A stretch of DNA of 64,000 nt from JBALVT01 sp045110675. Its GTDB lineage: Bacteria; Pseudomonadota; Gammaproteobacteria; Pseudomonadales; Halieaceae. The notes beneath the pieces are model-generated. The model did not search any database, was not told the origin of the DNA, and saw only the letters and a list, made by a program, of their open reading frames with translations. Location of the stretch: positions 310,001 to 374,000 of the forward strand of contig JBGCGJ010000006.1 of assembly GCA_045110675.1 (NCBI GenBank), written 5' to 3'. The position numbers and the translations under genes were made by a program. Below, in pieces: positions 18,004 through 27,756 of the stretch. The stretch's first letter is position 1, and each line of letters opens with the position of its first letter.

Positions 18004-18014
18004 GCAGTCACTGC
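18004..18014. repeat. Short palindrome GCAGTCACTGC next to the SahR operator
   Basis: An 11-base perfect inverted repeat with a single central base, lying between the sahR start and the larger palindrome at 18017-18042. It may be part of the promoter or 5' leader; function unknown. Confidence 0.3.
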
Positions 18015-18016
18015 AA

Positions 18017-18042
18017 TCTATATCAAAAAATATTGATATAGA
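18017..18042. promoter_or_regulatory. Probable SahR operator
   Basis: TCTATATCAA (18017-18026) and its exact reverse complement TTGATATAGA (18033-18042) flank a 6-base spacer (AAAATA). Ten-base perfect arms in a 26-base site are typical of dimeric winged-helix regulators of the ArsR class. It sits 28 bases before the sahR start codon and about 190 bases before tkt on the other side, so it most likely controls sahR-metK-ahcY-metF. Assignment to SahR is inference from location and symmetry. Confidence 0.7.
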
Positions 18043-18235
18043 ATGTGATTTATTACACATTTGCCAAATCGTGTCTGCAGCCATCTCAATCTTCGAAAGA
18101 GTTGGTTCCCTGTCGCGACGCTGATATTAATTGTCTCCAATTAAGCAAAAACAGGGTCTATTTGTTTGCTGTAACACGCTTGTTACGCGAAAATAGCGGC
18201 CGATCTGACCTACCCCCACTTTCCTGGAGAACTTG

Positions 18236-20233
18236 ATGTCGTCCCGCGCCCAACTTGCCAATGCGATCCGTGCCCTGAGCATGGATGCCGTCCAACAAGC
18301 CAATAGCGGCCACCCCGGTGCGCCGATGGGAATGGCGGATATCGCTGAAGTGCTGTGGAATGATTTTATGCAACACAACCCGGCAAATCCGAACTGGGCT
18401 AATCGCGATCGATTCGTGCTGTCCAATGGTCACGGGTCCATGCTCATATACTCTTTATTGCATCTCACCGGCTATGAATTGCCGATGGAAGAGCTGAAGA
18501 ATTTTCGCCAATTGCACAGCAAAACGCCGGGCCACCCTGAGTATGGATATGCACCGGGGGTAGAGACGACCACTGGACCACTGGGTCAGGGCATCACTAA
18601 TGGAATCGGCATGGCTCTGGCTGAAAAAATACTAAGCGCCCAGTTTAACGAGCCAGGACACGAAGTGATCGATCACTTCACTTATGTTTTTCTCGGCGAT
18701 GGTTGTCTCATGGAGGGTATCTCACACGAGTCCTGCTCTCTGGCAGGAACACTGGGCTTGGGCAAACTGATTGCATTTTACGATGACAACGGCATCTCTA
18801 TTGATGGCGAAGTTGAGGGTTGGTTTACCGACGACACACCGGCACGATTTGAAGCCTATGGCTGGCATGTCATTCCTGTTGTAGACGGCCACGATAGCGA
18901 AGCGATCACGGCGGCAATCGAAAGCGCACGCGCTGAAACGGCCAAGCCCACCATGATTTGCTGCCAGACCATTATCGGCAAAGGTGCTCCGAACAAACAG
19001 GGTTCCGAGTCCTGTCATGGATCGCCCTTGGGAGTGGATGAGATTGCCGGAACCCGTGAAGCTTTGGGCTGGTCGCACGGCCCTTTTGAAATCCCCGAGG
19101 AAATTTACGGCGGCTGGAGTGCGCTGGAAAGAGGTGCTTCGGCGGAAAATGCGTGGGATCAAAGGATGGCAGCTTATGCGCAAGCTCATCCACAGCGCGC
19201 CCAAGAGCTAAGCCGGAGATTGGCGGGAGAATTACCGGCGGATTTCAGTGAGCAAGCAGCGGCTTATATCGCCCAGTGCCAGCGAGAGGGCGCAACTATT
19301 GCCTCCAGAAAAGCCTCGCAAAATTGTCTTAATGCCTTCGGACCCGCGCTTCCAGAACTGCTCGGCGGTTCGGCGGATTTGGCGGGTTCCAACCTGACAA
19401 TCTGGAGTGGCTCCGATGGAATCACTGCCGATAATGCCAGTGGCAATTATATCTATTACGGCGTGCGCGAATTTGGGATGTCCGCGATGATGAACGGCAT
19501 CGCCCTGCACGGTGGTTTTGTAAACTACGGCGCCACTTTCCTCATGTTCATGGAATACGCGCGCAATGCCGTGCGTATGGCTGCCATCATGGGGCAGCAA
19601 TCGATTTTCGTTTACACCCATGACTCCATTGGCCTGGGCGAGGATGGGCCAACTCATCAACCCGTCGAGCAATTGACCGCTTTGCGGGCAACACCCAACC
19701 TGGAGACTTGGCGTCCCTGCGACACGGTAGAGTCAGCGGTGTGTTGGAAGTCTGCTATCGAACGCCGGGAGGGGCCCTCAGCGCTGATTTTTTCACGCCA
19801 GAATTTGCCCCATCAAGACCGCGACAATGAACAACTCGGCGACGTGGAAAAAGGTGGCTATGTGCTTCGCGATTGTGAGGGTACACCCGATGCTGTTCTG
19901 ATAGCGACCGGCTCAGAGATCGGACTGGCAATGGCAGCTGCTGAACAGTTGTCCTCCTCAGGCAAGTCGATCCGAGTTGTTTCCATGCCCTGTGCGGAAC
20001 GATTCGAAAAGCAGGATGCGCTTTACCGCGAAGCCGTATTGCCCAGTGATGTTCTGGCGCGAGTGGCCATCGAGGCCGCCCACGCAGATTATTGGTACAA
20101 GTACGTTGGCTTGGATGGGCGGGTTGTGGGTATGACCACGTTTGGCGAGTCGGCACCTGCCGGCGATCTAATGCAGCACTTTGGTTTTACGGTTGAGAAT
20201 GTGGTCTCCACTGTGCAGGACATTCTGCTTTAG
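18236..20233 (+). CDS. tkt: Transketolase
   Basis: Thiamine-diphosphate enzyme of the non-oxidative pentose phosphate pathway. A TTG lies just before at 18233, but I chose the ATG at 18236 because MSSRAQLANAIRALSMDAVQ matches the family start and GGAG lies 6 bases upstream. The 665 residues contain SGHPGAPMGMADIAEVLW, the TPP motif GDGCLMEGISHE, the C-terminal GLGEDGPTHQPVEQL and the FTVENVV end region. It heads a plus-strand tkt-epd-pgk-fba series, the Pseudomonas arrangement. Confidence 0.97.
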   Translation: MSSRAQLANAIRALSMDAVQQANSGHPGAPMGMADIAEVLWNDFMQHNPANPNWANRDRFVLSNGHGSMLIYSLLHLTGYELPMEELKNFRQLHSKTPGHPEYGYAPGVETTTGPLGQGITNGIGMALAEKILSAQFNEPGHEVIDHFTYVFLGDGCLMEGISHESCSLAGTLGLGKLIAFYDDNGISIDGEVEGWFTDDTPARFEAYGWHVIPVVDGHDSEAITAAIESARAETAKPTMICCQTIIGKGAPNKQGSESCHGSPLGVDEIAGTREALGWSHGPFEIPEEIYGGWSALERGASAENAWDQRMAAYAQAHPQRAQELSRRLAGELPADFSEQAAAYIAQCQREGATIASRKASQNCLNAFGPALPELLGGSADLAGSNLTIWSGSDGITADNASGNYIYYGVREFGMSAMMNGIALHGGFVNYGATFLMFMEYARNAVRMAAIMGQQSIFVYTHDSIGLGEDGPTHQPVEQLTALRATPNLETWRPCDTVESAVCWKSAIERREGPSALIFSRQNLPHQDRDNEQLGDVEKGGYVLRDCEGTPDAVLIATGSEIGLAMAAAEQLSSSGKSIRVVSMPCAERFEKQDALYREAVLPSDVLARVAIEAAHADYWYKYVGLDGRVVGMTTFGESAPAGDLMQHFGFTVENVVSTVQDILL

Positions 20234-20244
20234 AGGCAGTTTTC

Positions 20245-21255
20245 TTGTTGCGACTTGCTATTAATGGCTATGGAAGAATCGGCCGCTGTGTGCTGAGGGC
20301 GCTTCACGAAAGCTCTCTGCGCGATCAGCTTAAAGTGGTTGCGATCAACGAGCTGGCTGACGCTCGCACTGTGCTGCACTTGAGTAAATACGACTCTACG
20401 CATGGCCGTTTTCCCGGTCAGGTCGACTCTTCAGACGGACAATTGCTGATCGATGGTGAGGCGATTGCGTTGCTGCGCCAAGCGAGCATTGCCAATTTGC
20501 CCTGGAAAGAACTGGGTGTGGATATGGTGCTTGAATGTACCGGTGCTTTTTCAGATCGAAAAACCGCAGAACAGCACAGAGACCAGGGCGCAGCCAAGGT
20601 TTTGTTCTCCCAGCCTGCGCAGTCTGATGTTGACGCGACTGTGGTGTTTGGTGTGAATCACCATGATTTGTCCGCCGAGCATCAAATTGTTTCTAACGCG
20701 TCCTGTACCACCAATGGAATCGTACCGGTGATCAGAGCCCTGAATGATAGCGTGGGTATTGCCAGTGGCACGATCACTACGATTCACTCTGCGATGAATG
20801 ATCAGCCGGTAGCCGATGCCTATCACAACACTGACCTACGCAAGACGCGCGCTGCTTCGCAGTCCATCATTCCCGTAGATACGGCACTGGCAAAAGGTAT
20901 AGAAAGAATTCTTCCGGAATTGTCCGGGCGATTTACCGCTCAGGCATTACGGGTTCCTACCCTCAATGTCTCGGCGATGGATTTGACGGTGCAAGTCTCT
21001 AAGGACACGACTGTAGACAAGATCAACGCGGTACTCAAAGCGGCTTCGGCTGAGCAGTTTTGCCGTGTACTGGGTTACACCGACGAGCCCCTTGCGTCCT
21101 GCGATTTTAATCACGATTCCCGTTCCAGCATCGTCGATGCCAGTCAAACTCGAGTGAGCGGCGACCGCTTGGTCAAAGTGCTCACCTGGTTCGATAACGA
21201 ATGGGGCTATGCTAATCGAATGTTGGATGTGGCCCGTCACTGGGGCTATCTTTAG
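20245..21255 (+). CDS. epd: Erythrose-4-phosphate dehydrogenase (GAPDH family)
   Basis: NAD-dependent aldehyde dehydrogenase of the GAPDH fold, 336 residues. The nucleotide loop INGYGRIGR and catalytic Cys in SNASCTTN (near residue 153) are clear. The TITTIHSAMNDQPVADAYH, TRAASQSIIPVDT and NHDSRSSIVDASQTRVSG segments follow Epd of E. coli, not GapA, pointing to erythrose-4-phosphate oxidation for pyridoxal phosphate synthesis; an added glycolytic role cannot be excluded. The start is one of two adjacent TTG codons (20245 or 20248), with AGAGG 8 bases before the first. It follows tkt after 11 bases. Confidence 0.9.
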   Translation: MLRLAINGYGRIGRCVLRALHESSLRDQLKVVAINELADARTVLHLSKYDSTHGRFPGQVDSSDGQLLIDGEAIALLRQASIANLPWKELGVDMVLECTGAFSDRKTAEQHRDQGAAKVLFSQPAQSDVDATVVFGVNHHDLSAEHQIVSNASCTTNGIVPVIRALNDSVGIASGTITTIHSAMNDQPVADAYHNTDLRKTRAASQSIIPVDTALAKGIERILPELSGRFTAQALRVPTLNVSAMDLTVQVSKDTTVDKINAVLKAASAEQFCRVLGYTDEPLASCDFNHDSRSSIVDASQTRVSGDRLVKVLTWFDNEWGYANRMLDVARHWGYL

Positions 21256-21303
21256 TGGACATGTTCGCGGTGAGCCACCAGTGCGTACGAAGGAGATGAC
21301 AAA

Positions 21304-22476
21304 ATGGCTTTGATGGTTGAATTGATGACTGACCAAGATTTGGCGCACAAGCGGGTGCTGATCCGAGAGGATCTCAATGTGCCCATTAAGGATGGCTCCG
21401 TGTCCAGCGATGCTCGCATTAGAGCGGCATTGCCAACGATCATTGCAGCCCTGGAGGCGGATGCGAAAGTGATTCTCATGTCGCACTTGGGCAGACCGAC
21501 CGAGGGTCAATTTGAAGAGCAATATTCAATGCGGCCTGTAGCGGAGCATCTGAGTGAGCTTTTGGGACGGTCCGTGGAGTTGATATCTGATTGGCGAACT
21601 GGGGTAGATCTCCCTTCGGGAAGCGTGGCGCTGCTAGAAAATGTAAGGTTCAATCCCGGCGAAAAGGCCGACGATGACGAATTGGCCAAAGCCTATGCCA
21701 GCTTGTGTGATGTGTTTGTGATGGATGCTTTTGGCACTGCGCATCGCGCGCAAGCGTCTACTCATGGAGTTGCCAAGTATGCGCCGAAGGCTTGCGCTGG
21801 GCCCTTGCTTGCGGGGGAGTTGGAGGCTTTAGAGTTAGCACTAACTAACCCCAAAAGACCTATGGTGGCTATTGTAGGGGGATCAAAAGTCTCCACCAAG
21901 CTCACCGTGCTGGAGACATTATCTGACAGAGTTGATCAGCTTATCGTCGGCGGTGGCATCGCCAATACCTTTCTGGCTGCCAGTGGTAAGCCAGTCGGTA
22001 AATCCTTGTGCGAGCACGATTTGATTCCCGCAGCGCAAGCCCTGATGGCAAAAACCCACATCCCTCTGCCCAGCGATGTTATTACCGGTAAAGCGTTTTC
22101 TGAGCAGGCCTCGGCGTCTTTAAAATCCTCCGAGGATGTCGAAGACGACGACATGATTTTTGATATTGGGCCCGAGTCATCTGCGCAGGTCTCCAAGGTG
22201 CTTGACCAAGCTGGCACTATTTTGTGGAATGGCCCCGTAGGCGTATTTGAATTTGACCAATTTGCTGGGGGCACCGAGGCTCTATCCAGGGCGATTGCAG
22301 ACAGCGATGCCTTCTCTTTAGCGGGTGGGGGTGACACACTGGCGGCCATCGACAAATACGGTATTGCAGATGATGTCTCCTATATCTCCACCGGCGGCGG
22401 TGCTTTTCTGGAGTATGTTGAGGGCAAAAAGCTACCGGCTGTGGCCATGCTCGAGGAGCGAGCCAAGGCCTCCTAG
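21304..22476 (+). CDS. pgk: Phosphoglycerate kinase
   Basis: Glycolytic and gluconeogenic kinase, 390 residues. Conserved parts include KRVLIREDLNVPI near the N-terminus, MSHLGRPTEG, LLENVRFNPGEK, MDAFGTAHRAQAST, AIVGGSKVSTKL and the C-terminal nucleotide site NGPVGVFEFDQFAGGT plus SLAGGGDTLAAI. The ATG has a very good ribosome site (GAAGGAGATGACAAAATG). It is the third gene of tkt-epd-pgk-fba. Confidence 0.98.
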   Translation: MALMVELMTDQDLAHKRVLIREDLNVPIKDGSVSSDARIRAALPTIIAALEADAKVILMSHLGRPTEGQFEEQYSMRPVAEHLSELLGRSVELISDWRTGVDLPSGSVALLENVRFNPGEKADDDELAKAYASLCDVFVMDAFGTAHRAQASTHGVAKYAPKACAGPLLAGELEALELALTNPKRPMVAIVGGSKVSTKLTVLETLSDRVDQLIVGGGIANTFLAASGKPVGKSLCEHDLIPAAQALMAKTHIPLPSDVITGKAFSEQASASLKSSEDVEDDDMIFDIGPESSAQVSKVLDQAGTILWNGPVGVFEFDQFAGGTEALSRAIADSDAFSLAGGGDTLAAIDKYGIADDVSYISTGGGAFLEYVEGKKLPAVAMLEERAKAS

Positions 22477-22569
22477 AATCGGCAACTAGAACCACAAAAC
22501 CATACAGCAATATTGTACGATTTCATTTTGTAAGTTAAGAACGACAGTTGATATAGAGGAAGTATCTCA

Positions 22570-23634
22570 ATGGCTTTAATCAGTTTGCGGCAATTACTGG
22601 ATCATGCAGCGGAGCATAGTTACGGTGTGCCCGCTTTTAATGTGAACAATCTAGAACAGACCAGAGCCATCATGGAAGCGGCGGATGAAACTAATTCTCC
22701 AGTGATTATGCAGGCCAGTGCAGGGGCTCGAAAATACGCCGGTGCACCCTTTTTGCGGCATATGATGGCGGCCGCGATAGAGGAGTTTCCCCATATTCCG
22801 GTGGTCATTCACCAAGATCATGGTGTGTCTCCAGCAATATGCCAGCGGTCGATACAACTGGGTTTTAGCTCAATTATGATGGATGGCTCTCTTGGCGAAG
22901 ATGGCAAGACACCAATGGACTATGACTACAATGTCGATGTGACTCGCAGAGCAGTCGAGATGGCGCATGCTTGCGGAGTGTCTGTAGAGGGAGAATTGGG
23001 TTGCCTGGGTTCCTTGGAAACCGGAGAAGCGGGCGAGGAAGACGGTGTAGGTGCAGCGGGAGTCCTCACCCACGAGCAAATGTTGACCGACCCTGATGAG
23101 GCCGCAGAGTTTGTCGCAGCCACGGATGTTGATGCCCTCGCGATCGCCTGCGGGACCAGCCACGGAGCCTACAAGTTCTCTCGTCCACCTACGGGTGACA
23201 TATTGGCAATCGATCGCATCAAAGCGATTCATGAGCGCATTCCGGGAACCCATCTGGTCATGCATGGCTCCTCTTCAGTACCCCAGGAGTGGTTAGCCGT
23301 GATCAATGAATTCGGCGGCGATATTCCCGAAACCTACGGTGTACCCGTTGAGCAGATTCAAGAGGGCATACGCCACGGAGTAAGAAAAATTAATATCGAT
23401 ACGGATTTGCGCTTGTCCTCCACCGGCGCAGTTCGTCGCTTCCTGGCTGAAAACCCCTCGGAATTTGACCCCCGAAAGTTTTTGACCGTCACCATCAGTG
23501 CGATGAAGGATATATGCTTGGCTCGCTACGAATCATTTGGTACGGCTGGAAATGCCGACAAGATAAAGGTGATGTCGCTAGATGCGATGCAAATGGCCTA
23601 TGACCGCGGCGATTTGAAGCAGCGGGTGAACTGA
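22570..23634 (+). CDS. fba: Class II fructose-1,6-bisphosphate aldolase
   Basis: Zinc-dependent aldolase of the class IIB (CbbA/Fba) type, 354 residues. Landmarks are GVPAFNVNNLEQ, the zinc-site VVIHQDHG, MMDGSLGEDG, SVEGELGCLGSLETGEAGEE, IACGTSHGAYKF, LVMHGSSSVPQEW and the phosphate-binding GVRKINIDTDLRL (parts only). GAGG lies 9 bases before the ATG. A 93-base gap separates it from pgk. Its stop (23632-23634) overlaps the open frame of the downstream hydrolase. Confidence 0.98.
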   Translation: MALISLRQLLDHAAEHSYGVPAFNVNNLEQTRAIMEAADETNSPVIMQASAGARKYAGAPFLRHMMAAAIEEFPHIPVVIHQDHGVSPAICQRSIQLGFSSIMMDGSLGEDGKTPMDYDYNVDVTRRAVEMAHACGVSVEGELGCLGSLETGEAGEEDGVGAAGVLTHEQMLTDPDEAAEFVAATDVDALAIACGTSHGAYKFSRPPTGDILAIDRIKAIHERIPGTHLVMHGSSSVPQEWLAVINEFGGDIPETYGVPVEQIQEGIRHGVRKINIDTDLRLSSTGAVRRFLAENPSEFDPRKFLTVTISAMKDICLARYESFGTAGNADKIKVMSLDAMQMAYDRGDLKQRVN

Positions 23635-23657
23635 TCGATCCTAGCGGGACAGAGGCG

Positions 23658-24590
23658 ATAGCGGATTTCGAATCATTCGAAGAACTGCGTGGCGCACTCC
23701 CCCCTGTTGAACAGGCGGTCCGCCCCGGTGGCAAGCTCAAGGAATTTTGCCAGTTTTACAGCATCGACTTTGAGCAGAGTCTAGAGGGTGTCGAGCATTT
23801 AATAGGTACTGTGAGCTCGGGAGGCTTCCAACTCGTTGTTCATCAGTGGGTGCAAACGTCGGCGACTAGCAACCTATTGGTGGTGCATGGATTTCTCGAT
23901 CATACGGGCTTGTTTTCCCATCTGATTGATTACGGTCTCCAACATAACTGCAACGTTGTGTGTTTTGATCTCCCCGGGCACGGCTTATCCAGTGGTGAAG
24001 CCACGTCCATTGATGATTTCGGACAGTACAGCCAGGCTATCGCTGACGTTCTCGCCGCGCTCGAGCTAGCTGACTTGCCCTGGTGGGCGATGGCTCAGAG
24101 CACCGGTTGTGCGGCCCTGATCGATTTTGCACCTAAACACCCCTGGCCGTTCGTCGCCACTGTTTTGCTGGCCCCTCTCATCCGGCCCGCCGCCTGGAAT
24201 CGTATGCGGGTGTCCTATGCACTTTTGAATCGATTCATTAAAACGGTAAAACGAACCTTCGTGGTGAATTCCGGCGACGCTGAATTCCTGGCATTCTTAC
24301 AATCAGATCCACTGCAAAGTCATCGGATTTCCATCAAATGGGTTGGGGCCTTGCGTCTTTGGCTCGCCGATCTGGTGTTCTCCGATCTTGGAGTAGGGCC
24401 TGCCTTGGTGGTACAGGGGGATGCCGACGGCACCGTCGATTGGCGATACAACATGCAGCACATCACCACCTTGTTCCCCCATAGCCAAATTGAATACCTG
24501 GATGGAGCGGGGCATCAGTTGGCGAACGAAACTTTGGAATGTCGGAGCCAATACCTTGCCAAAGTGGGCTCTTATGTCGGTTTGGCCTAG
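23658..24590 (+). CDS. Alpha/beta hydrolase with probable non-canonical (ATA) start
   Basis: Cytoplasmic alpha/beta-fold hydrolase related to proteins of Pseudomonas and other gammaproteobacteria. Landmarks are LLVVHGFLDHTGLFSHL, CFDLPGHGLSSGEA, the elbow AMAQSTGCAAL (Ser nucleophile), QGDADGTVDW and GAGHQLANE (His). The first conventional start is GTG 23811 (259 residues), but the frame is open back into fba, and the 51 codons between 23658 and 23810 encode the FESFEELRGALPP / FCQFYSIDF segment that this family carries before the core. No ATG, GTG or TTG exists there. ATA 23658 with GGGA eight bases upstream fits the family N-terminus (310 residues); CTG 23631 overlapping the fba stop is an alternative. 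Substrate unknown. Confidence 0.7.
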   Translation: MADFESFEELRGALPPVEQAVRPGGKLKEFCQFYSIDFEQSLEGVEHLIGTVSSGGFQLVVHQWVQTSATSNLLVVHGFLDHTGLFSHLIDYGLQHNCNVVCFDLPGHGLSSGEATSIDDFGQYSQAIADVLAALELADLPWWAMAQSTGCAALIDFAPKHPWPFVATVLLAPLIRPAAWNRMRVSYALLNRFIKTVKRTFVVNSGDAEFLAFLQSDPLQSHRISIKWVGALRLWLADLVFSDLGVGPALVVQGDADGTVDWRYNMQHITTLFPHSQIEYLDGAGHQLANETLECRSQYLAKVGSYVGLA

Positions 24591-24793
24591 GGAATGTTAC
24601 CAAACTGTCGTCCTGAACCTCGAAAACGCAGCTTCACAACGGTAGCTTCGAGAAGTTCCTCTCCAATTATGTAAATAAGTCACAAATTTTGCCCTCTGCT
24701 TGAGGTTGCTGCCCCGCAATTCGTCTCACCTGTGTGTTGGGCGGCACCTGCCGTTCTCCTAACAAGAATGCTTACATATACAGGGGTATATTT

Positions 24794-27610
24794 ATGTCAA
24801 TTCCAAGCAAGAAAACAAAGCTTAGCGTTGCGCTTAAGCTAGGTCTGGGTCTGGCGACTGCCACTACCCTGGCTGGGCCTGGTGCGGTCTTCGCTCAGGA
24901 TGAAGAACGATTAGTAGAAGAGGTTGTTATTACCGGTTCGCGTATCAAGCGTGCTGACAGTGACAGCATCAGTCCAATAACGACACTTACCAGTGAAGAT
25001 TTGAGCGTTTCCGGCAACTTGACCTTGGAGAACTTTGTTCAGGATCTGCCTTCAGTTAACGGCGGTGATTTCGGCGCCGGAGTCAATAACGGTAACCCTG
25101 GCGTTGCCACGGTATCCCTGCGTGGTTTGGGTCCCAACCGCACACTGGTTTTGGTGAACGGTAAGCGATTCGCCTCTGCGGGTGTGGATGGTTATGTTGA
25201 CCTCAACAGTATTCCGACAAGCATTGTAGAGCGTATAGAAGTCCTTCGAGATGGTGCATCCACTGTTTACGGTACCGATGCTGTTGCCGGTGTTGTTAAC
25301 ATCATTACGAAAAAGAATTTTGAAGGCGTAGAATTTGATTACGGCTACGATGTAACCGATGAAGATGATGGCGATATGCACAACTTCTCGGTTACCTTCG
25401 GCAACACCTTTGAGCGTGGCAACTTCGTATTTGCCGCTCAGGTAAACAAACGCGATGAAATTCGTCAGGGCGACAGAAGCTTTTCTGCATGTCCGTTCTT
25501 TGACGACGGTGTTCGCACTATTTGTGGCGGTAGCCCGACCACAACGCCGGCACAGTTTACGCCTCTGGGTGTGGATTCGGACATCGGCGGGCAGGTTCTC
25601 GACGCTGATGGCGTCACGACTCGCGATTTTGATGCGGCTCGGGATGCATTTAACTTTGCGGCTTTAAGCTACCTGACCACACCAAGCGATACTTATAACG
25701 CCTACGCGGCTGTCAACTATGAGTTGATCGAAGAAAGTGCGTTCGGTTCTATTGGTTCTTCTTTAGAGATGAATTACTCGAATCGTACTTCTGATCAGTT
25801 GTTGGCCCCCGTAGGTACCTTTGGTGGATGGATCACCTCCGCTTCCCACCCTGACAACCCTTTCGGTAACATTCTATGTGGCGCGAACCCTGATTGTACT
25901 GAACCTCAGGATGTTGCCACATCAAGACGACTCACCGAATCCGGTGGTCGATTGTTCACTCAAGAAGTTGATACCTGGCGCGTATCGCTCGGATTTGACG
26001 GCGAGTTTAACAATGGCTGGACCTGGGATGCCAACTACACGATTGCGAAGTGGCTCGATAGTCAACGCGACGAAGGTCGTCCAAACCGCCCCAATATTGA
26101 AGCGATGATGGATCCTGATTTGTGTGCGGCTGCGGGTGATTGCCCTGGAGTCTACAACCCCTTTATCAGCAACAGCATGACACCGGAACAGGTCGCTTAT
26201 GGCTTCGTAGGTGTGAATACGAAGGATGAGTCCAAACTGAATATTTTCCAGTTTAACTTGTCGGGCGGAACTGGCCTCGAATTACCTGGTGGTGAGGTGC
26301 GATGGGCTGTGGGTTATGAAAATCGTCGCGAGTCTGCATCATCTAGTCCTGATGGCGGTGCCGCAATTGGAGCCATTGCCTTTACCCCAGGCAATGTAAC
26401 CGGTGGTAAGTTCGAAGTTGACGAGTACTATGGAGAGCTTGTTTTCCCAATCCTGCAAGGTGCACCTCTGGCGGAAGTGCTGGCGGTTGAAGCTTCCTAC
26501 CGTGTATCCGATGTGGATTTCGTCAGTGGCAGCGACAGCATCTACAAAGTGGCTCTCGAGTGGGCTCCGGTTGAAGATGTTCGTTTCCGTGCTACCTTTG
26601 CAGAAGGCTTCCGAGCTCCCAACATCAGTGAGTTGTTCCTCGGTCAGCAGCAATCAGCTGAGGCCTATACCGACCCATGTCGCAACTATGGTTCCAGCGG
26701 TACCAGCGCAAACACGGTAGCGAACTGCCAGGCCGATGGCTTGGCACCGGATTTCAATATCGCAACATTCCAGGCAACCACCTTACAGGGCGGCAACCCG
26801 GATCTTGAGCCAGAGACTTCTGAGTCCTTCACGGTTGGACTTGTGTTCACGCCTAGCTTTATTGAAAACCTGACGTTCTCACTCGATTACTTCGATATTG
26901 AAATTGAAAACGCCGTGGGTACTGCGCCAACTTCAGAGGTCATTTCCTCATGCTACGCCAGCGCAGGATTTTCTGACCCACTGTGTGCTTTGATTGTTGG
27001 ACCCGCGACTCCTGGAGTTGATGAGACGCCGTCTCCCGCCGCTCCTGGCCGCAGAAACAGCAACCAGCAAATCTCGGGTGTATTGCAGACTGAAGCCAAC
27101 TTGGCGACCTACAATACCAGTGGTTACGATTTCCAGATCAACTACGGTATCTCAACTCGATTCGGTATGTTGGATCTGGTGGCCTCTGGCACGTACCTGG
27201 AAGAGTACGATTATCTTCCCTTTGCCGGTGGTGAGACTGTTGAGCTTGCAGGTTTCTTCGGTGGTGATCCCGCCTTTGGTAACCCGGCTGCGTTTGCCGA
27301 TTGGCAGACCAACTACAGTGCCACTTTGACTCAGGATAACTGGGGCGCAAACATTTCAGCCAGATACATGGCTTCAACCGAGGATATCGACGCGGCACCA
27401 GGAAACCTGGAGAACACTGCCGACGATATCACCTACTGGGATGCGCAAGGTTATTACAAGTGGAACAATATGACTTTCACTGTTGGTGTACGTAACCTGA
27501 CTGATGAAGAGCCTCCTTATGTCACCGCTTACGATGACATGAACACGCTTCAATTCAGCTATGACACTCAAGGTCGTTACTACTACGCGCGAGCTAAAGT
27601 AACTTTCTAA
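24794..27610 (+). CDS. TonB-dependent outer-membrane receptor
   Basis: Outer-membrane beta-barrel transporter, 938 residues from the ATG at 24794 (AGGGG 7 bases upstream; the frame extends 20 codons further but this start gives a proper signal peptide ending near AVFAQ). The TonB box region EERLVEEVVITGSRIKR follows, then the plug (TLVLVNGKRFASAG, GYVDLNSIPTSIVERIEVL, DAVAGVVNIITKKNF) and a barrel ending in aromatic Phe (YYYARAKVTF). Several Cys pairs in the barrel loops are visible. It belongs to the GSRI-type receptors widespread in marine gammaproteobacteria, often for glycans or peptides; no substrate genes lie beside it. A strong terminator follows. Confidence 0.92.
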   Translation: MSIPSKKTKLSVALKLGLGLATATTLAGPGAVFAQDEERLVEEVVITGSRIKRADSDSISPITTLTSEDLSVSGNLTLENFVQDLPSVNGGDFGAGVNNGNPGVATVSLRGLGPNRTLVLVNGKRFASAGVDGYVDLNSIPTSIVERIEVLRDGASTVYGTDAVAGVVNIITKKNFEGVEFDYGYDVTDEDDGDMHNFSVTFGNTFERGNFVFAAQVNKRDEIRQGDRSFSACPFFDDGVRTICGGSPTTTPAQFTPLGVDSDIGGQVLDADGVTTRDFDAARDAFNFAALSYLTTPSDTYNAYAAVNYELIEESAFGSIGSSLEMNYSNRTSDQLLAPVGTFGGWITSASHPDNPFGNILCGANPDCTEPQDVATSRRLTESGGRLFTQEVDTWRVSLGFDGEFNNGWTWDANYTIAKWLDSQRDEGRPNRPNIEAMMDPDLCAAAGDCPGVYNPFISNSMTPEQVAYGFVGVNTKDESKLNIFQFNLSGGTGLELPGGEVRWAVGYENRRESASSSPDGGAAIGAIAFTPGNVTGGKFEVDEYYGELVFPILQGAPLAEVLAVEASYRVSDVDFVSGSDSIYKVALEWAPVEDVRFRATFAEGFRAPNISELFLGQQQSAEAYTDPCRNYGSSGTSANTVANCQADGLAPDFNIATFQATTLQGGNPDLEPETSESFTVGLVFTPSFIENLTFSLDYFDIEIENAVGTAPTSEVISSCYASAGFSDPLCALIVGPATPGVDETPSPAAPGRRNSNQQISGVLQTEANLATYNTSGYDFQINYGISTRFGMLDLVASGTYLEEYDYLPFAGGETVELAGFFGGDPAFGNPAAFADWQTNYSATLTQDNWGANISARYMASTEDIDAAPGNLENTADDITYWDAQGYYKWNNMTFTVGVRNLTDEEPPYVTAYDDMNTLQFSYDTQGRYYYARAKVTF

Positions 27611-27668
27611 GCTAATCTCAGGCAGTCGATTATGGCTGCCTGCTCTATTAGCTAGAGTTCGCAAAAAC

Positions 27669-27701
27669 AAACCCCCAAGAGATTCTCTTGGGGGTTTTTT
27701 T
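27669..27701 (+). terminator. Strong intrinsic terminator after the first TonB receptor
   Basis: AAACCCCCAAGAG and CTCTTGGGGGTTT pair perfectly over 13 bases around a 3-base loop (ATT), followed by a T run (7 T in all from 27695). It is oriented for the plus-strand receptor and also lies past the end of the convergent lipoprotein gene. Confidence 0.95.
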
Positions 27702-27756
27702 ATGCGGTCAATTTATTGAAATGGACTGGTAAGTATCGAGTTTGCAGAGGAATCGC

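Noticed and set aside
20947..21522. 191-codon open frame on the minus strand
   Set aside because: Antisense to epd and pgk, no recognisable domain.
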